Part shown: in pieces, positions 1-9,647 of the stretch | Layout of the letters: every line of letters starts with the position of its first letter | How positions within the stretch are numbered: the first letter of the stretch is position 1 | Assembly: GCA_003598975.1 (NCBI GenBank) | Contig: QZIJ01000124.1 | Coordinates: 1-64,000, forward strand | Source: Anaerolineaceae bacterium | GTDB lineage: Bacteria > Chloroflexota > Anaerolineae > Anaerolineales > Villigracilaceae | DNA length: 64,000 nt | Reading direction: 5' to 3' | Position numbers and translations under genes: made by a program | The notes under the pieces: model-generated | Databases searched by the model: none | Told to the model about the DNA's origin: nothing | The model's input: only the letters and a program-made list of their open reading frames with translations

Positions 1-141
1 GTGCCCTCGCCGGCCAACCCGCCGTCGGGTTGCCGTTTCCGCACGCGTTGTCCCATCGCCGAAGCGATCTGCGCCGAATCCCGTCCTGATTTCCGCGAGG
101 TAACACCAGGTCACTTTGTGGCCTGTCATTTGGTGAAATAG
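1..141 (+). CDS. Oligopeptide/dipeptide ABC transporter ATPase, C-terminal fragment
   Basis: Only the last 46 codons are inside the window; the gene begins upstream. The reading frame opens at base 1 and ends at the TAG at 139-141. The peptide has the cysteine-rich tail of OppD/OppF-type ATPases ([11 protein letters not shown], later an AxxC and PGH-VACHLV), the oligopeptide-transporter C-terminal region. It closely resembles the tail of the ATPase ending at 7424, so it is probably the OppF-type partner of a preceding transporter operon. Family assignment is firm; the substrate cannot be told. Confidence 0.85.
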   Translation: MPSPANPPSGCRFRTRCPIAEAICAESRPDFREVTPGHFVACHLVK

Positions 142-250
142 TGTCACACCCTTGAAAGGAGGTGATGCCTGATCAGGAAAATCCCGCACACGACGTTATG
201 CAAGTTGTTCGTACTGTCGAATCCTATTTGTAATACGCGAGGAGAAGAAA

Positions 251-2311
251 ATGCGTAAACTGTTTGTTGTTCTAAGCCTGCTGGTCATCGCCAGCATGGC
301 GCTTGCGGCCTGCGGCCCGACCGTTGAGCCGACAACTGTAGTGGAACCCGGTGGCGTTGAACCCACCACGCCTCCCGAAGTTGTTGAACCCACCGAAGAG
401 ATGGGCTTCCATGCCGCTGACACGACGACCTTCGTGATCGCCGAGTCTGAGGTCGGTATCGACACCCTCGATCCCGCGCTCGCCTACGACACCGCTTCTG
501 GTGAAATCATCCAGAACGTGTACAACACGCTGGTCTTCTATGATGGCGATGCCACGGACAAATTCGTCCCGATGCTGGCCGAATCTTGGGAAACCTCCGC
601 GGACAGCACCGTCTGGACCTTCAAGATTCGCTCTGGTGTGAAATTCCACCAGGGTGGCGATCTGACCCCGTCGGATGTTGCCTACTCCTTCCAGCGCGGC
701 CTCTTGCAGGGCGGTTACTCCTCCCCGCAGTGGCTGCTGGCCGAGCCCTTCTTCGGCGTTGGTATGGATGACATCACCGCTATCGTGGATGACTTTGCCT
801 CCGCTGACGACCGCGACACCCTGATCACCAACGACCCGGCTGTCCTCGTGGCCGCCTGCGAACGTGTTCAGGCCGCGATCGTGGCTGATGATGCCGCTGG
901 CACCGTCACTATGACCCTCGCCCAGCCGTGGGGACCTTTCCTCGCCACCATCGCCCAATCCTGGGGCTCCGTGATGGACAAGGAATGGGTTGTTGAGAAC
1001 GGTGGTTGGGACGGAACCTGCGATACCTGGCAGAACTACTACGGCATGGCCTCCGCTGACGATCCCTTCAGCACCATTGCCAATGGCACCGGGCCCTTCA
1101 TCCTTGAGAAATTCGCCAACGGCGAAGAGATCATCCTCGCCCGCAACGAAGATTACTGGGCTGGCCCCGCCAAACTCGAGCGTGTCATCCTCAAGCAGGT
1201 CCCCGAGTGGGGCACTCGCTTCTCGATGATGCAGGCTGGTGATGCCGATCTGGCCACCGTGCCTTCCGCCAACCGCTCCCAGATGGACGAACTCGTCGGC
1301 GCGTTCCAGGTTTACGATCCTGAAACCAATGCCTACGGCCCCATTATGGAAGTCTGCGGTTACGATCCCGATGCGCTGGGCGCGGCGAAGTTCACCGCCT
1401 GCGCTGAAGGCGAAACCGGCAATGGCGGCGCGTTCCTGGCCCGCCTTGGCCGCCCCGGCATCAGCATGGACGTTCTGCTGTACAACTGGAACATTGCCAC
1501 CTCCGAGGAAAGCCCGAACCCCTACATTGGATCCGGCAAACTCGATGGCAACGGCATCCCGTCTGACTTCTTCAGCGATGTCCACATCCGCAAGGCGTTC
1601 TCGTACTCCTTCGACTTCGACACCCTGATCTCTGACGTCTTCAGCGGCGAAGCCTCCCAGTCCATCCAGTTGACCCTGCCCGGCATGCCCGGCTTCTTCC
1701 TGGATACCCCGCACTACAACTTCGACCTCGAGAAGGCCGCTGAGGAATTCAAGCTGGCCGACCTCGACAAAGATGGCATCCCCGCTGGCGAGGATCCCGA
1801 GGGCGATGTTTGGACCACCGGTTTCCGCGTCCAGATGTCCTTCAACCAGGGCAACGCCACCCGCCAGACCATTGCCGAAATCCTGGCTGGCAGCCTCTCC
1901 GAGATCAACGAGTTGTTCGTGGTCGAGACCCTCGGCCTGCCGTGGCCCGCTTACCTGCGTGCCCAGCGCGCCGGGCAGATCCCGATCATGACCGGTGGCT
2001 GGCTCGAAGACATCCACGACCCGCACAACTGGTACCAGCCGTACACCACCGGTACCTATGGTGGTCGCCAGGCCTTGCCCGCCGATGTCAAAGCCCAGTT
2101 CAAGGATATCCTTGATCGCGGCGTTGCCGAACTCGATCCTGCCAAGCGTGCGGAGATCTACAAGGAAGCCAACCAGTTGTACTATGATCTGGCTGTTGCT
2201 CTCCCGCTGTACGTGGCCACCAGCCACGGCTTCCAGCAGCGCTGGGTCGAGGGCGTCATCCTCAACCCGATCTTCCCCGGCCTCTACTACTACACCATCT
2301 ACAAGAACTAG
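251..2311 (+). CDS. Family 5 extracellular solute-binding lipoprotein (peptide type)
   Basis: This 686-residue protein captures substrate outside the membrane for the permeases encoded next. The N-terminus is a lipoprotein signal with lipobox ALAAC, giving Cys21 as the lipidated residue, followed by a Thr/Pro/Val/Glu-rich linker to about residue 50. The remainder has the family 5 (DppA/OppA) layout, including TLDPALAYDTASGEIIQNVY and the LAESWETSADSTVWTFKIR region near the start of the mature domain. At 686 residues it is longer than the usual 500-600. GAGGAG precedes the ATG by a normal distance. A strong hairpin separates it from the permease genes, which fits higher expression of the binding protein. 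Substrate (peptide or sugar) is not determined. Confidence 0.92.
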   Translation: MRKLFVVLSLLVIASMALAACGPTVEPTTVVEPGGVEPTTPPEVVEPTEEMGFHAADTTTFVIAESEVGIDTLDPALAYDTASGEIIQNVYNTLVFYDGDATDKFVPMLAESWETSADSTVWTFKIRSGVKFHQGGDLTPSDVAYSFQRGLLQGGYSSPQWLLAEPFFGVGMDDITAIVDDFASADDRDTLITNDPAVLVAACERVQAAIVADDAAGTVTMTLAQPWGPFLATIAQSWGSVMDKEWVVENGGWDGTCDTWQNYYGMASADDPFSTIANGTGPFILEKFANGEEIILARNEDYWAGPAKLERVILKQVPEWGTRFSMMQAGDADLATVPSANRSQMDELVGAFQVYDPETNAYGPIMEVCGYDPDALGAAKFTACAEGETGNGGAFLARLGRPGISMDVLLYNWNIATSEESPNPYIGSGKLDGNGIPSDFFSDVHIRKAFSYSFDFDTLISDVFSGEASQSIQLTLPGMPGFFLDTPHYNFDLEKAAEEFKLADLDKDGIPAGEDPEGDVWTTGFRVQMSFNQGNATRQTIAEILAGSLSEINELFVVETLGLPWPAYLRAQRAGQIPIMTGGWLEDIHDPHNWYQPYTTGTYGGRQALPADVKAQFKDILDRGVAELDPAKRAEIYKEANQLYYDLAVALPLYVATSHGFQQRWVEGVILNPIFPGLYYYTIYKN

Positions 2312-2334
2312 CCGGTCGTAAGATTCGCAATACC

Positions 2335-2360
2335 CCGGGGGCCTGGAAACAGGCCCCCGG
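2335..2360 (+). terminator. Strong GC hairpin between binding protein and permeases
   Basis: A perfect 11-bp stem, CCGGGGGCCTG / CAGGCCCCCGG, closes a GAAA tetraloop. The T-run is weak (TTTTG lies about 15 bases further on), so it probably acts as a partial terminator or mRNA-stabilising hairpin, letting the binding protein be made in excess over the permeases. Confidence 0.75.
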
Positions 2361-2459
2361 ACTTCCCCCGTCATTTTGTTTTGCCGAGTGAAAATGATCT
2401 GAGCATCGTTCTTACTCTGGAAGACAAAATTTCTCCCCTCAGGAAAAGAGGTTGTTGCC

Positions 2460-3524
2460 ATGGTCAATTACATCATCCGTCGCCTTTTGTTGATGCCTGT
2501 TCTGCTCTTTGGCGTGACTGTCCTCATCTTCATCATGGTCAGTTTCCTGCAACCGGTGGAGCGACTGGCCCTGTACATGCGAGATTTCCCGAAGAATGAG
2601 GCTGCCATACCGGCTCTCATTAGTAAATACGATCTGGATAAGCCGATTTACGTGCAGTATTGGAACTGGCTGGTCGGTAAAACGGACAAGGCCACGGGAG
2701 TTCGCGCGGGAGGCATTCTCTTTGGCGATTTCGGATATTCCCGTTCCGCGTCGCAACCGGTTGTGGAGTTGATCAAGCGTCGCTTCCCGGCCACGCTCGA
2801 CCTGACACTTTGGGCCATCGCACCGGTGATTCTGGTGGGCATCTGGCTGGGGGTACAAGCGGCGGTGCATCACAATGGGTTTGTGGACCAGGCGGCGCGC
2901 GTTTTCAGCATTGTTGGCACTTCCTTCCCAACCTTTGTGATCGGCCTGCTTTTACTGATGTTCTTCTATGCCAACCTGCATTGGTTCTCGCCAGGTCGTC
3001 TCTCAGACGACCTTACCCGCGTCTACGAGTCGGCAGCCTTTAATCATTACACCAGCCTGCTGACCATAGACGCCCTGTTGAACGGGCGCTTCGACATGTT
3101 CATTGACGCCCTGCGCCACATGGTTCTGCCCATTCTTACACTTTCCTACATCAGTTGGGCTACCTTCCTGCGCGTGACGCGCGGCTCCATGCTCGAGACC
3201 CTGCGCATGGAATACGTCACCACAGCACGTGCCAAGGGACTGACCGAACACGATGTCATTCATAAACACGCCAAGCCCAACGCCATGCTTCCGGTCATCA
3301 CGCTGGCCGGGTTCAGCGTGGTCGGTTTGCTGGGCGGCGCGGTCATCACAGAGACGGTGTTCAACTATCCCGGCATCGGCTCGGCTTCGGTACGCGCCGC
3401 CACCAGCCTGGACGTGGTCGCCATGCTCGGATTCGCCATGTTCATCGGTTTGATCCTGGTGGTGGCGGTCCTCGTGATTGACATTCTCTACGCCTTCATT
3501 GACCCGCGCGTCCGCCTTTCGTAA
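2460..3524 (+). CDS. Peptide ABC transporter permease, DppB/OppB type
   Basis: This 354-residue inner-membrane permease starts with the typical DppB/OppB helix (MVNYIIRRLLLMPVLLFGVTVLIF) and has about six membrane segments. The cytoplasmic EAA loop that contacts the ATPase is clear near residues 245-275 (YVTTARAKGL, then HAKPNAMLPVITLAG). It ends with the family-typical DPRVRLS. The next permease begins 11 bases after its stop codon, so the two are co-transcribed. Length and motifs are normal for the family. Confidence 0.94.
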   Translation: MVNYIIRRLLLMPVLLFGVTVLIFIMVSFLQPVERLALYMRDFPKNEAAIPALISKYDLDKPIYVQYWNWLVGKTDKATGVRAGGILFGDFGYSRSASQPVVELIKRRFPATLDLTLWAIAPVILVGIWLGVQAAVHHNGFVDQAARVFSIVGTSFPTFVIGLLLLMFFYANLHWFSPGRLSDDLTRVYESAAFNHYTSLLTIDALLNGRFDMFIDALRHMVLPILTLSYISWATFLRVTRGSMLETLRMEYVTTARAKGLTEHDVIHKHAKPNAMLPVITLAGFSVVGLLGGAVITETVFNYPGIGSASVRAATSLDVVAMLGFAMFIGLILVVAVLVIDILYAFIDPRVRLS

Positions 3525-3535
3525 AGGAGATTCTC

Positions 3536-4573
3536 ATGGCGCAAACCGTTCCTTCCGGCGATAACAGCCTGCTACGCGATACCATCTCCACACGAAAGAT
3601 CAGCCGACTCGAGCGTTTCCTCGGCCCGGAAAACTATCGCATCATGCAGGGCATGATGAAGACTCCAGCCTCCATCGCTGGTTTCTCCCTTGTGTTCTTC
3701 TTTGTACTCATTGCGGTCTTTGCCCAGCAGATCATTCCCTCGGTGGGCAGGGATCCATACGCCATCCCGCGCGACGGCTTCAAATCCGACCCGCGGCCGA
3801 TGGGCACGGAATGGAATCGCAACGTTCCCGACATCCCCTTCTGGTACAAGGCCGTGACTGGAAAAGAAGAATGGGTGCATCTGCTTGGCACATCCGAAGG
3901 CCAGTACGACATTTTCTACGGCATCATTTGGGGGACGCGCACGGCTTTCTATGCCAGCATCGTGGTGACCCTGTCCACATTGTTGATTGGCGTCATCTAT
4001 GGCTCCATCGCGGCTTACTACGGCGGAATCGTGGACATGGTCCTGATGCGTATCGTGGATGTCATCTCCATCCTTCCCGGCATTCTTGCCGCCCTCATCC
4101 TCGCCGCCATCCTGACACCGTTGATAGGAAAAAGTACCATCCCGGTCATGGTGGCGTTAATCGCCTTCGGCTGGACGGGTTACTCGCGCTTCATCCGCGC
4201 CGATATTCTCTCGGTGCGCGAACGTGACTATGTGCTGGCCGCGCGCGTCATTGGCGTGAAAGACAGCCGCATCCTCTTCGCACACATCCTGCCGAACGCC
4301 ATCTTCCCCACCCTCATTCTCGCCTCCATGGCCATCGGTGACGTGGTGCTCAGTTTCGCCGCGCTCTCCTTCCTCGGCGTTGGCGTGGAGATCGGGTATG
4401 CCGACTGGGGTCAACTGCTCTCCTTCGCCCGCAACTGGATCACCAGCCTCAACACCTACTGGTACATCATCACCTGGCCCGGCCTGACCCTCGTGCTCTT
4501 TGTGATGGGCTGGAACCTGATCGGTGACGCCCTGCGCGACGTGCTCGACCCGCGCATGCGCGGCAAGACCTAA
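3536..4573 (+). CDS. Peptide ABC transporter permease, DppC/OppC type
   Basis: This 345-residue permease is the partner of the preceding DppB-type gene. It has an N-terminal cytoplasmic stretch, a first membrane helix near residues 45-65, and the EAA loop (YVLAARVIGVKDSRILFAHI, then LPNAIFPTLI) near residues 235-265. The C-terminus GDALRDVLDPRMRG is the family signature. AAAGGAG sits 6 bases before the ATG. A periplasmic insertion around residues 75-120 is somewhat long for DppC. Confidence 0.94.
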   Translation: MAQTVPSGDNSLLRDTISTRKISRLERFLGPENYRIMQGMMKTPASIAGFSLVFFFVLIAVFAQQIIPSVGRDPYAIPRDGFKSDPRPMGTEWNRNVPDIPFWYKAVTGKEEWVHLLGTSEGQYDIFYGIIWGTRTAFYASIVVTLSTLLIGVIYGSIAAYYGGIVDMVLMRIVDVISILPGILAALILAAILTPLIGKSTIPVMVALIAFGWTGYSRFIRADILSVRERDYVLAARVIGVKDSRILFAHILPNAIFPTLILASMAIGDVVLSFAALSFLGVGVEIGYADWGQLLSFARNWITSLNTYWYIITWPGLTLVLFVMGWNLIGDALRDVLDPRMRGKT

Positions 4574-4576
4574 ATC

Positions 4577-5284
4577 GTGCCGGCAAAAATACTCGCCCGA
4601 ATCTTTTTGATGTCCCTCGGAATAGCCCTGCTCCTTGCAGGGCTATTCTTCAGCGCCAGCCTCGCCTCCTCCACTCCGCAGGTGGTCGCCACCCTCATGC
4701 CATCCCCTGTGGGGACGCGCGACCGCCTCGCCCAGCCGACCCTGCCCGCTTCTCCCTCGCAAGCGGACCACGGCGCACAAGTCTACTGGCTTTCCTGCCT
4801 GCCCTGTCACGGCGATCTCGGGCAGGGCCTCACCGACGAGTTCCGCGCGGCCTACCCTCCCGAAGACCGCAATTGCTGGGAGTCGGGTTGTCATGGCGAG
4901 CGCCCCTACGAAAACGGCTTCAAACTTCCCGCCAGCATCCCCGCGGTGGTGGGCGCGGATGCCCTGCAAAAATTTTCCAACGCGGCGGTTTTGCAGGCAT
5001 ACATCAAAGCGGCCATGCCGTTTTGGAGGCCCGGCAGTTTGACGGATGACGAGGCCTGGGCGGTGACGGCCTTCCTCCTGCGCGAGAATGGACTGCGCGA
5101 GGACCGGGAGGAGTTGAACGCCTCCAACGCGGACTTGGTGCGGGTCCGCGTGACCGAAGCGGAATCCACGCTCGAGCCGCCTCCCGACACGCGTCCACAC
5201 GCGGGATGGTTGATCGCCGCGGGAGTCGCGATCCCGCTTGTCATCCTGTGGTGGATGCGTCGTTCTCGAAAATCCAGCGCGTGA
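4577..5284 (+). CDS. Membrane-anchored c-type cytochrome
   Basis: This 235-residue protein has an N-terminal hydrophobic signal/anchor (residues 4-30), one clear heme-attachment motif CLPCH near residue 74, and a C-terminal helix followed by RRSRKSSA. A second possible motif, CWESGCH (three residues between the cysteine and CH), lies about 30 residues later and could be an unusual heme site or a disulfide. AMPFWRPG is a likely methionine axial-ligand region. It starts with GTG three bases after the permease stop, so it shares that transcript, which is odd for an importer operon. An electron-transfer role outside the membrane is inferred; its partner is unknown. Confidence 0.85.
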   Translation: MPAKILARIFLMSLGIALLLAGLFFSASLASSTPQVVATLMPSPVGTRDRLAQPTLPASPSQADHGAQVYWLSCLPCHGDLGQGLTDEFRAAYPPEDRNCWESGCHGERPYENGFKLPASIPAVVGADALQKFSNAAVLQAYIKAAMPFWRPGSLTDDEAWAVTAFLLRENGLREDREELNASNADLVRVRVTEAESTLEPPPDTRPHAGWLIAAGVAIPLVILWWMRRSRKSSA

Positions 5285-5377
5285 AATCGCGTATTTCTTG
5301 ACGTACCCCCCTGCTTATGCTACCATTCCCGCACCATTTGCGTTTTCAAGAATGTGAATCATTCTGGGAGAAAGCCC

Positions 5378-6427
5378 GTGCCAAATAAAACCAATGCGCC
5401 CTTGCTCGAAGTAAAGAATCTCAAGACCTATTTCTACACCGAAGATGGTGTGGTCAAGGCAGTGGACGGGGTGGACTTCCACGTGTATCCCGGCGAGGTG
5501 CTGGGGCTGGTGGGAGAATCAGGATGCGGCAAAAGCGTCACATCGCTTTCGATCATGCGCCTGATCGGTGTACCAGGCAGGATCGTCGAAGGCGAAATGC
5601 TCTTCGATGGGAAGGACCTGGCAAAAGCCTCCGAGCAGGAAATGATGCAGGTGCGCGGCAATCGCATTTCCATGATCTTCCAACAGCCGCAGTCCGCGCT
5701 CAACCCGGTTTTTCGGGCGGGTGATCAGATTTCGGAAGTGCTGAACATTCATCAGAATCTAAATATGGAAGAGGGCAGACTGCGCGCCATCGAAATGCTG
5801 AAAATGGTCGGCATCCCCGAGCCGGAGCGCCGCGCCCAATCCTATCCCCATGAACTTTCGGGCGGCATGGCCCAGCGCGTGATGATCGCCATGGCATTGG
5901 CCTGTCAGCCCGATTTGCTGATCGCGGATGAACCCACCACCGCGCTGGATGTGACCATTCAGGCACAGATCCTCGACCTGATGCGCGACCTGCGAACGAA
6001 GATGGGTTCGGCAGTCATTCTTATCACCCACGATCTGGGGGTGATCGCCGAAATGGCACACCGCGTGGCGGTGATGTATGCGGGTGAGATTGTGGAGGAA
6101 TCGCCTGTCGCGAGCCTGTTCGATCATCCGCACCACCCGTACACGATTGGCTTGATCGGGTCGGTGCCGGTGCTTGGGGAGGTGAGAGACGAGTTGGATG
6201 TGATTCCCGGCTCGGTCCCGAACCTGGTGAACCTGCCGCCCGGCTGTCGTTTTGCCCCGCGCTGTCAGGCCCGCCTGGAACATAACCTGTCGGTATGCAC
6301 CGAGAATCGCCCGCCCTTGACGGATGTCTCTGCCAACCATAAAGTGCGTTGCTGGCTGTACACCGATTCCGATCAGCACACGGCCCCGCTTAAAAACGGA
6401 CAACCCTACTCGAAGAAACAAGCGTGA
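5378..6427 (+). CDS. Peptide ABC transporter ATPase, DppD/OppD type
   Basis: This is a 349-residue ATPase that powers the DppBC-type permeases. It has Walker A GESGCGKS (residues 46-53), signature LSGGMAQR, Walker B LLIADEPT and the H-loop ITHDLGV. The C-terminal oligopeptide-transporter region includes CRFAPRCQ. I chose the GTG at 5378, with GGGAG 7 bases upstream, over the in-frame GTG at 5354, which lacks a ribosome-binding site. The 93-base gap after the cytochrome gene holds no clear terminator, so it may belong to the same operon. Confidence 0.93.
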   Translation: MPNKTNAPLLEVKNLKTYFYTEDGVVKAVDGVDFHVYPGEVLGLVGESGCGKSVTSLSIMRLIGVPGRIVEGEMLFDGKDLAKASEQEMMQVRGNRISMIFQQPQSALNPVFRAGDQISEVLNIHQNLNMEEGRLRAIEMLKMVGIPEPERRAQSYPHELSGGMAQRVMIAMALACQPDLLIADEPTTALDVTIQAQILDLMRDLRTKMGSAVILITHDLGVIAEMAHRVAVMYAGEIVEESPVASLFDHPHHPYTIGLIGSVPVLGEVRDELDVIPGSVPNLVNLPPGCRFAPRCQARLEHNLSVCTENRPPLTDVSANHKVRCWLYTDSDQHTAPLKNGQPYSKKQA

Positions 6428-6431
6428 CATC

Positions 6432-7424
6432 ATGGAACCCAAGATGCAGACAACTCAAAAATCCGACCTGGTGGTAGTGAAGGACCTGGTGAAATATTTT
6501 CCCGTGCGCGGCGGACTTTTCCAGCGGACGGTAGCGCAGGTGCAGGCTGTGGACAAGGTGAGTTTCACCGTCAAAAACGGCGAGACGCTCGGGCTGGTGG
6601 GCGAATCGGGATGTGGCAAGACCACGGTCGGCCGTTCCATCCTGCGGTTGGTCGAGCCGACCTCCGGACAGGTGACGTTCAATGGCGAGGATGTCCTAGC
6701 CATGCGGGCAGGCTCGCTCAAGGCCCTGCGCCGCGACATGCAAATTATCTTTCAGGACCCATACGCTTCTTTGAATCCGCGCATGCCCATCGGCGAATCG
6801 GTGATGGAGGGACTCAATATCCACGGGATTGGCCAGTCCAGGGATCGCTGGGATGTCGCGATTCAGATGCTGAAAAAAGTTGGGCTGGAAGAGTATCACG
6901 CCCGTCGCTATCCGCACGAATTCTCCGGTGGACAGCGCCAGCGCATCGGCATTGCACGCGCCCTGGCTCTGCAACCCAAGTTCATCGTCTGCGACGAGCC
7001 AGTCTCCGCGTTGGATGTGTCCATTCAATCGCAGGTGCTCAATATTCTCAAGGAACTCCAGCGGGAGTTCGGCCTCACGTACCTGTTCATCGCCCACAAC
7101 CTGAGTGTGGTGGAACATATCTCCGACCGTGTGGGCGTGATGTATCTTGGCAAGATGGTGGAACTTGCCAATCGTGATGATCTGTATCGCGAGCCGTTGC
7201 ATCCCTACACCAAGGCGTTGATGTCTGCCATTCCTATCCCGCACCCGAATGTGAAACGCGAGCGGACGATCCTCAAGGGCGACGTGCCCAGCCCGCTCAA
7301 CCCGCCCAAGGGATGCCGCTTCCACACGCGCTGTCCCATCGCAGTGGAAAAGTGTTCGCAAGAGGAGCCAGAATTCCGCGAGGCGCGTCCCGGTCACTGG
7401 ACGGCCTGCTGGCTCGTGGATTAA
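6432..7424 (+). CDS. Peptide ABC transporter ATPase, DppF/OppF type
   Basis: This 330-residue second ATPase of the importer has Walker [10 protein letters not shown] (about residues 58-66), signature [15 protein letters not shown], Walker [13 protein letters not shown] and the C-terminal CRFHTRCP motif. The ATG at 6432 lies 4 bases after the DppD stop. An in-frame upstream start at 6324 would overlap the preceding gene by about 100 bases and encodes a tail without family character, so I rejected it. A second ATG at 6444 is also possible. Confidence 0.93.
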   Translation: MEPKMQTTQKSDLVVVKDLVKYFPVRGGLFQRTVAQVQAVDKVSFTVKNGETLGLVGESGCGKTTVGRSILRLVEPTSGQVTFNGEDVLAMRAGSLKALRRDMQIIFQDPYASLNPRMPIGESVMEGLNIHGIGQSRDRWDVAIQMLKKVGLEEYHARRYPHEFSGGQRQRIGIARALALQPKFIVCDEPVSALDVSIQSQVLNILKELQREFGLTYLFIAHNLSVVEHISDRVGVMYLGKMVELANRDDLYREPLHPYTKALMSAIPIPHPNVKRERTILKGDVPSPLNPPKGCRFHTRCPIAVEKCSQEEPEFREARPGHWTACWLVD

Positions 7425-7457
7425 TTTCGCCGCTTGTTGGAAAGATAATATTAGGAT

Positions 7458-7490
7458 AGGATTCGAGGCGCGCACCCCGAATCCTTTTTT
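7458..7490 (+). terminator. Rho-independent terminator after the ATPase pair
   Basis: The stem AGGATTCG / CGAATCCT encloses a 12-base loop and runs into six T residues. It lies 33 bases after the DppF stop and ends the operon before the second binding-protein gene. Confidence 0.85.
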
Positions 7491-7505
7491 ATTCAGGAGA
7501 CCGCC

Positions 7506-9455
7506 ATGCCCGCGAGGAAGAACCTTTCGCAAAAAATCGTTGTTCTGATCCTTCTACTTTCATTCGTCATTTCCGCCTGCCAGCCGGGAGCGGAGGAGAC
7601 GACCGAGCCGGCCGTTTCATCCACCTGGACACCCAACCCTGCCTTCACTCCCACACCGTCGCCGGCGCGCATTCTTAACGTCTGTCTGGGTGAGGCCCCG
7701 AATACGTTGTACCCGCTTGGGGTCCCGAATGCCGCGGCGCGCAGTGTGCTGGCCGCCATCTATGACGGTCCCTTCGACGTTGTCGGGTATGAGTATCAGG
7801 CCGTCATCCTTGAGAAAGTTCCCAGCCGCGCAGATGGGAGCGCCCAGGTCAATTCGATCACGGTCTCCGAGGGGGATACGGTGCTGGACGCGGACGGGAA
7901 TCTCACCCTTCTCGAAACGGGAACCCGCGTCCGTCCCGCGGGATGCCGAAGCGGCGACTGCGCCATCGTGTTTGACGGCAAGTCTCCCATCTCAATGGAT
8001 CAGATGTTCGTCGAGTTCAAGATGAAACCCGGCCTGCTCTGGTCGGACGGGACGCCGGTCACCGCCGACGATTCGGTCTACGCGTACATCCTTGCGAGGG
8101 ACGATGAGACGCCCGGCTCGAAATTTATCTTCGACCGCACCCAATCCTACGAAGCCGCGGACGAGACCACGATCCAGTGGTGGGGGATGCCCGGGTTTGT
8201 GGACCCCACCTTTTACACCAATTTCTGGATGCCCCTGCCGCAACGCATCTGGGATCAATTCTCCGCGGCCGAATTGCAGACCGCCGACCTTTCTTCGCGC
8301 GCGCCCATGGGCTTTGGTCCGTATGCGATGAAGGAATGGAACGGCGATACCTTGCACCTGGTGAAGAACCCCTATTATTTTCGCTCTGCCGAGGGACTGC
8401 CGAAATTCGACGAGTTGATCTTTCGCGTTGTCCCGAATGCAGACGCGGCCATGAGCGCCCTGATCGAAGGCCGCTGTGACCTGATCGATTCCACGGTGAC
8501 GCTCGACGCGCATGTGAGCCTCCTGCGCGAGATGGACAACAAGGGACAGTTACAGGTTTATTTTGGAGAAACGCCCACCATCGAGTGGCTGACCTTTGGA
8601 ATCACCCCCGCGGCCTACGATAACGGTTACACCGCCGGTTTGGATCGTCCCGATTTCTTTGGCGATGCCCGCACGCGCCAGGCAGTTGCATATTGCCTCG
8701 ACCGTCAAAAGGTGGTGGAGAACGTTCTTTACAACCTCGTCCCTGTGCCTGATACGTATATTTCCGCCGCGCATCCGTTGCACACCACGGAAGTGAAAGC
8801 CTATTCCTATGACCCCGCGGCTGGAATGCAACTGCTCGATAACATTGGCTGGCGCGACCACGACAACGATCCGTTTACCCCGCGTCACGCGCAGGGTGTG
8901 GACCGCGTCCAGAACGGGACCGAACTGACTCTCACCTACCTTACCACCCAGGCAGCCCAGCGTCGTCAGGTGGCCGACATCCTCTCCCAATCCCTACGGG
9001 AGTGTGGCATTGGCGTCAACGTGATGCATGTCTCACAACTGGATTTCTACGCCGAGGGACCCGGCGGCCCGCTTTTTGGCCGCAATTTTGACGTGGCTGT
9101 GTATGCCATGGCAACCCTCTCCGCCCAGCCGCCCTGCCTGCGCTTCACCATTCCCGAAATCCCCACCGCCGAGAACAACTGGGTCGGCACCAATCTGGGC
9201 GGTTACAGGAACCCCTCCTTTGATGCCGCCTGCACCACGGCGCGCCTTTCTCTGCCCGATGAAGCGGCCTACGTGGAAAACTTCCACCTCACCCAGACCC
9301 TCTTCGCACAGGAAATGCCCGCCATTCCGCTCTACAACCGCATCGAGACCGCCGCCGCCCGCTTCGACTTCTGCAACTTCAGCCTCGACCCGACTGCCGC
9401 CAGCGACCTCTACGCCATCGAGACGTTCGACTACGGCGCGGCTTGCCTGCCCTGA
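7506..9455 (+). CDS. Second family 5 solute-binding lipoprotein
   Basis: This 649-residue lipoprotein has lipobox VISAC (Cys25), a Thr/Pro-rich linker, then the family 5 fold (KMKPGLLWSDGTPVTADD near residue 175; later APMGFGPYAMKEW). It is only distantly similar to the binding protein at 251. CAGGAGA precedes the ATG at a normal distance, and it sits right after the terminator of the importer operon. It probably feeds the same permeases, but it could serve a transporter elsewhere. Confidence 0.88.
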   Translation: MPARKNLSQKIVVLILLLSFVISACQPGAEETTEPAVSSTWTPNPAFTPTPSPARILNVCLGEAPNTLYPLGVPNAAARSVLAAIYDGPFDVVGYEYQAVILEKVPSRADGSAQVNSITVSEGDTVLDADGNLTLLETGTRVRPAGCRSGDCAIVFDGKSPISMDQMFVEFKMKPGLLWSDGTPVTADDSVYAYILARDDETPGSKFIFDRTQSYEAADETTIQWWGMPGFVDPTFYTNFWMPLPQRIWDQFSAAELQTADLSSRAPMGFGPYAMKEWNGDTLHLVKNPYYFRSAEGLPKFDELIFRVVPNADAAMSALIEGRCDLIDSTVTLDAHVSLLREMDNKGQLQVYFGETPTIEWLTFGITPAAYDNGYTAGLDRPDFFGDARTRQAVAYCLDRQKVVENVLYNLVPVPDTYISAAHPLHTTEVKAYSYDPAAGMQLLDNIGWRDHDNDPFTPRHAQGVDRVQNGTELTLTYLTTQAAQRRQVADILSQSLRECGIGVNVMHVSQLDFYAEGPGGPLFGRNFDVAVYAMATLSAQPPCLRFTIPEIPTAENNWVGTNLGGYRNPSFDAACTTARLSLPDEAAYVENFHLTQTLFAQEMPAIPLYNRIETAAARFDFCNFSLDPTAASDLYAIETFDYGAACLP

Positions 9456-9510
9456 CGTTCCTCCGCCTCCTCTTCAACCTTTGAGCGGGTCGCGGTTATC
9501 CTGACTCCGA

Positions 9511-9546
9511 CCAGGCTCCCCGGTTTCTTCGCGGGGAGCCTGGTTT
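9511..9546 (+). terminator. Terminator after second binding protein
   Basis: A perfect 12-bp stem, CCAGGCTCCCCG / CGGGGAGCCTGG, with a 9-base loop is followed by TTT. It separates the transporter region from the histidine kinase gene. Confidence 0.85.
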
Positions 9547-9647
9547 GCCTTATTCTTTGTTATGAAAGTACCATCTTTACGGCTGGCAATTAAGAGTACA
9601 ATGCCTTTACCAAAATCCACCAATGGCAGGAAAAATCAACAGCAACC

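Noticed and set aside
165-233. Calling the 22-codon frame after the strong Shine-Dalgarno match as a gene.
   Set aside because: The spacing to its ATG is too short and there is no independent support; it is kept only as a low-interest finding.
272-2467. A 731-codon open frame antisense to the first binding-protein gene.
   Set aside because: It mirrors the codon pattern of a clear lipoprotein gene in GC-rich DNA, has no family character and no ribosome-binding site.
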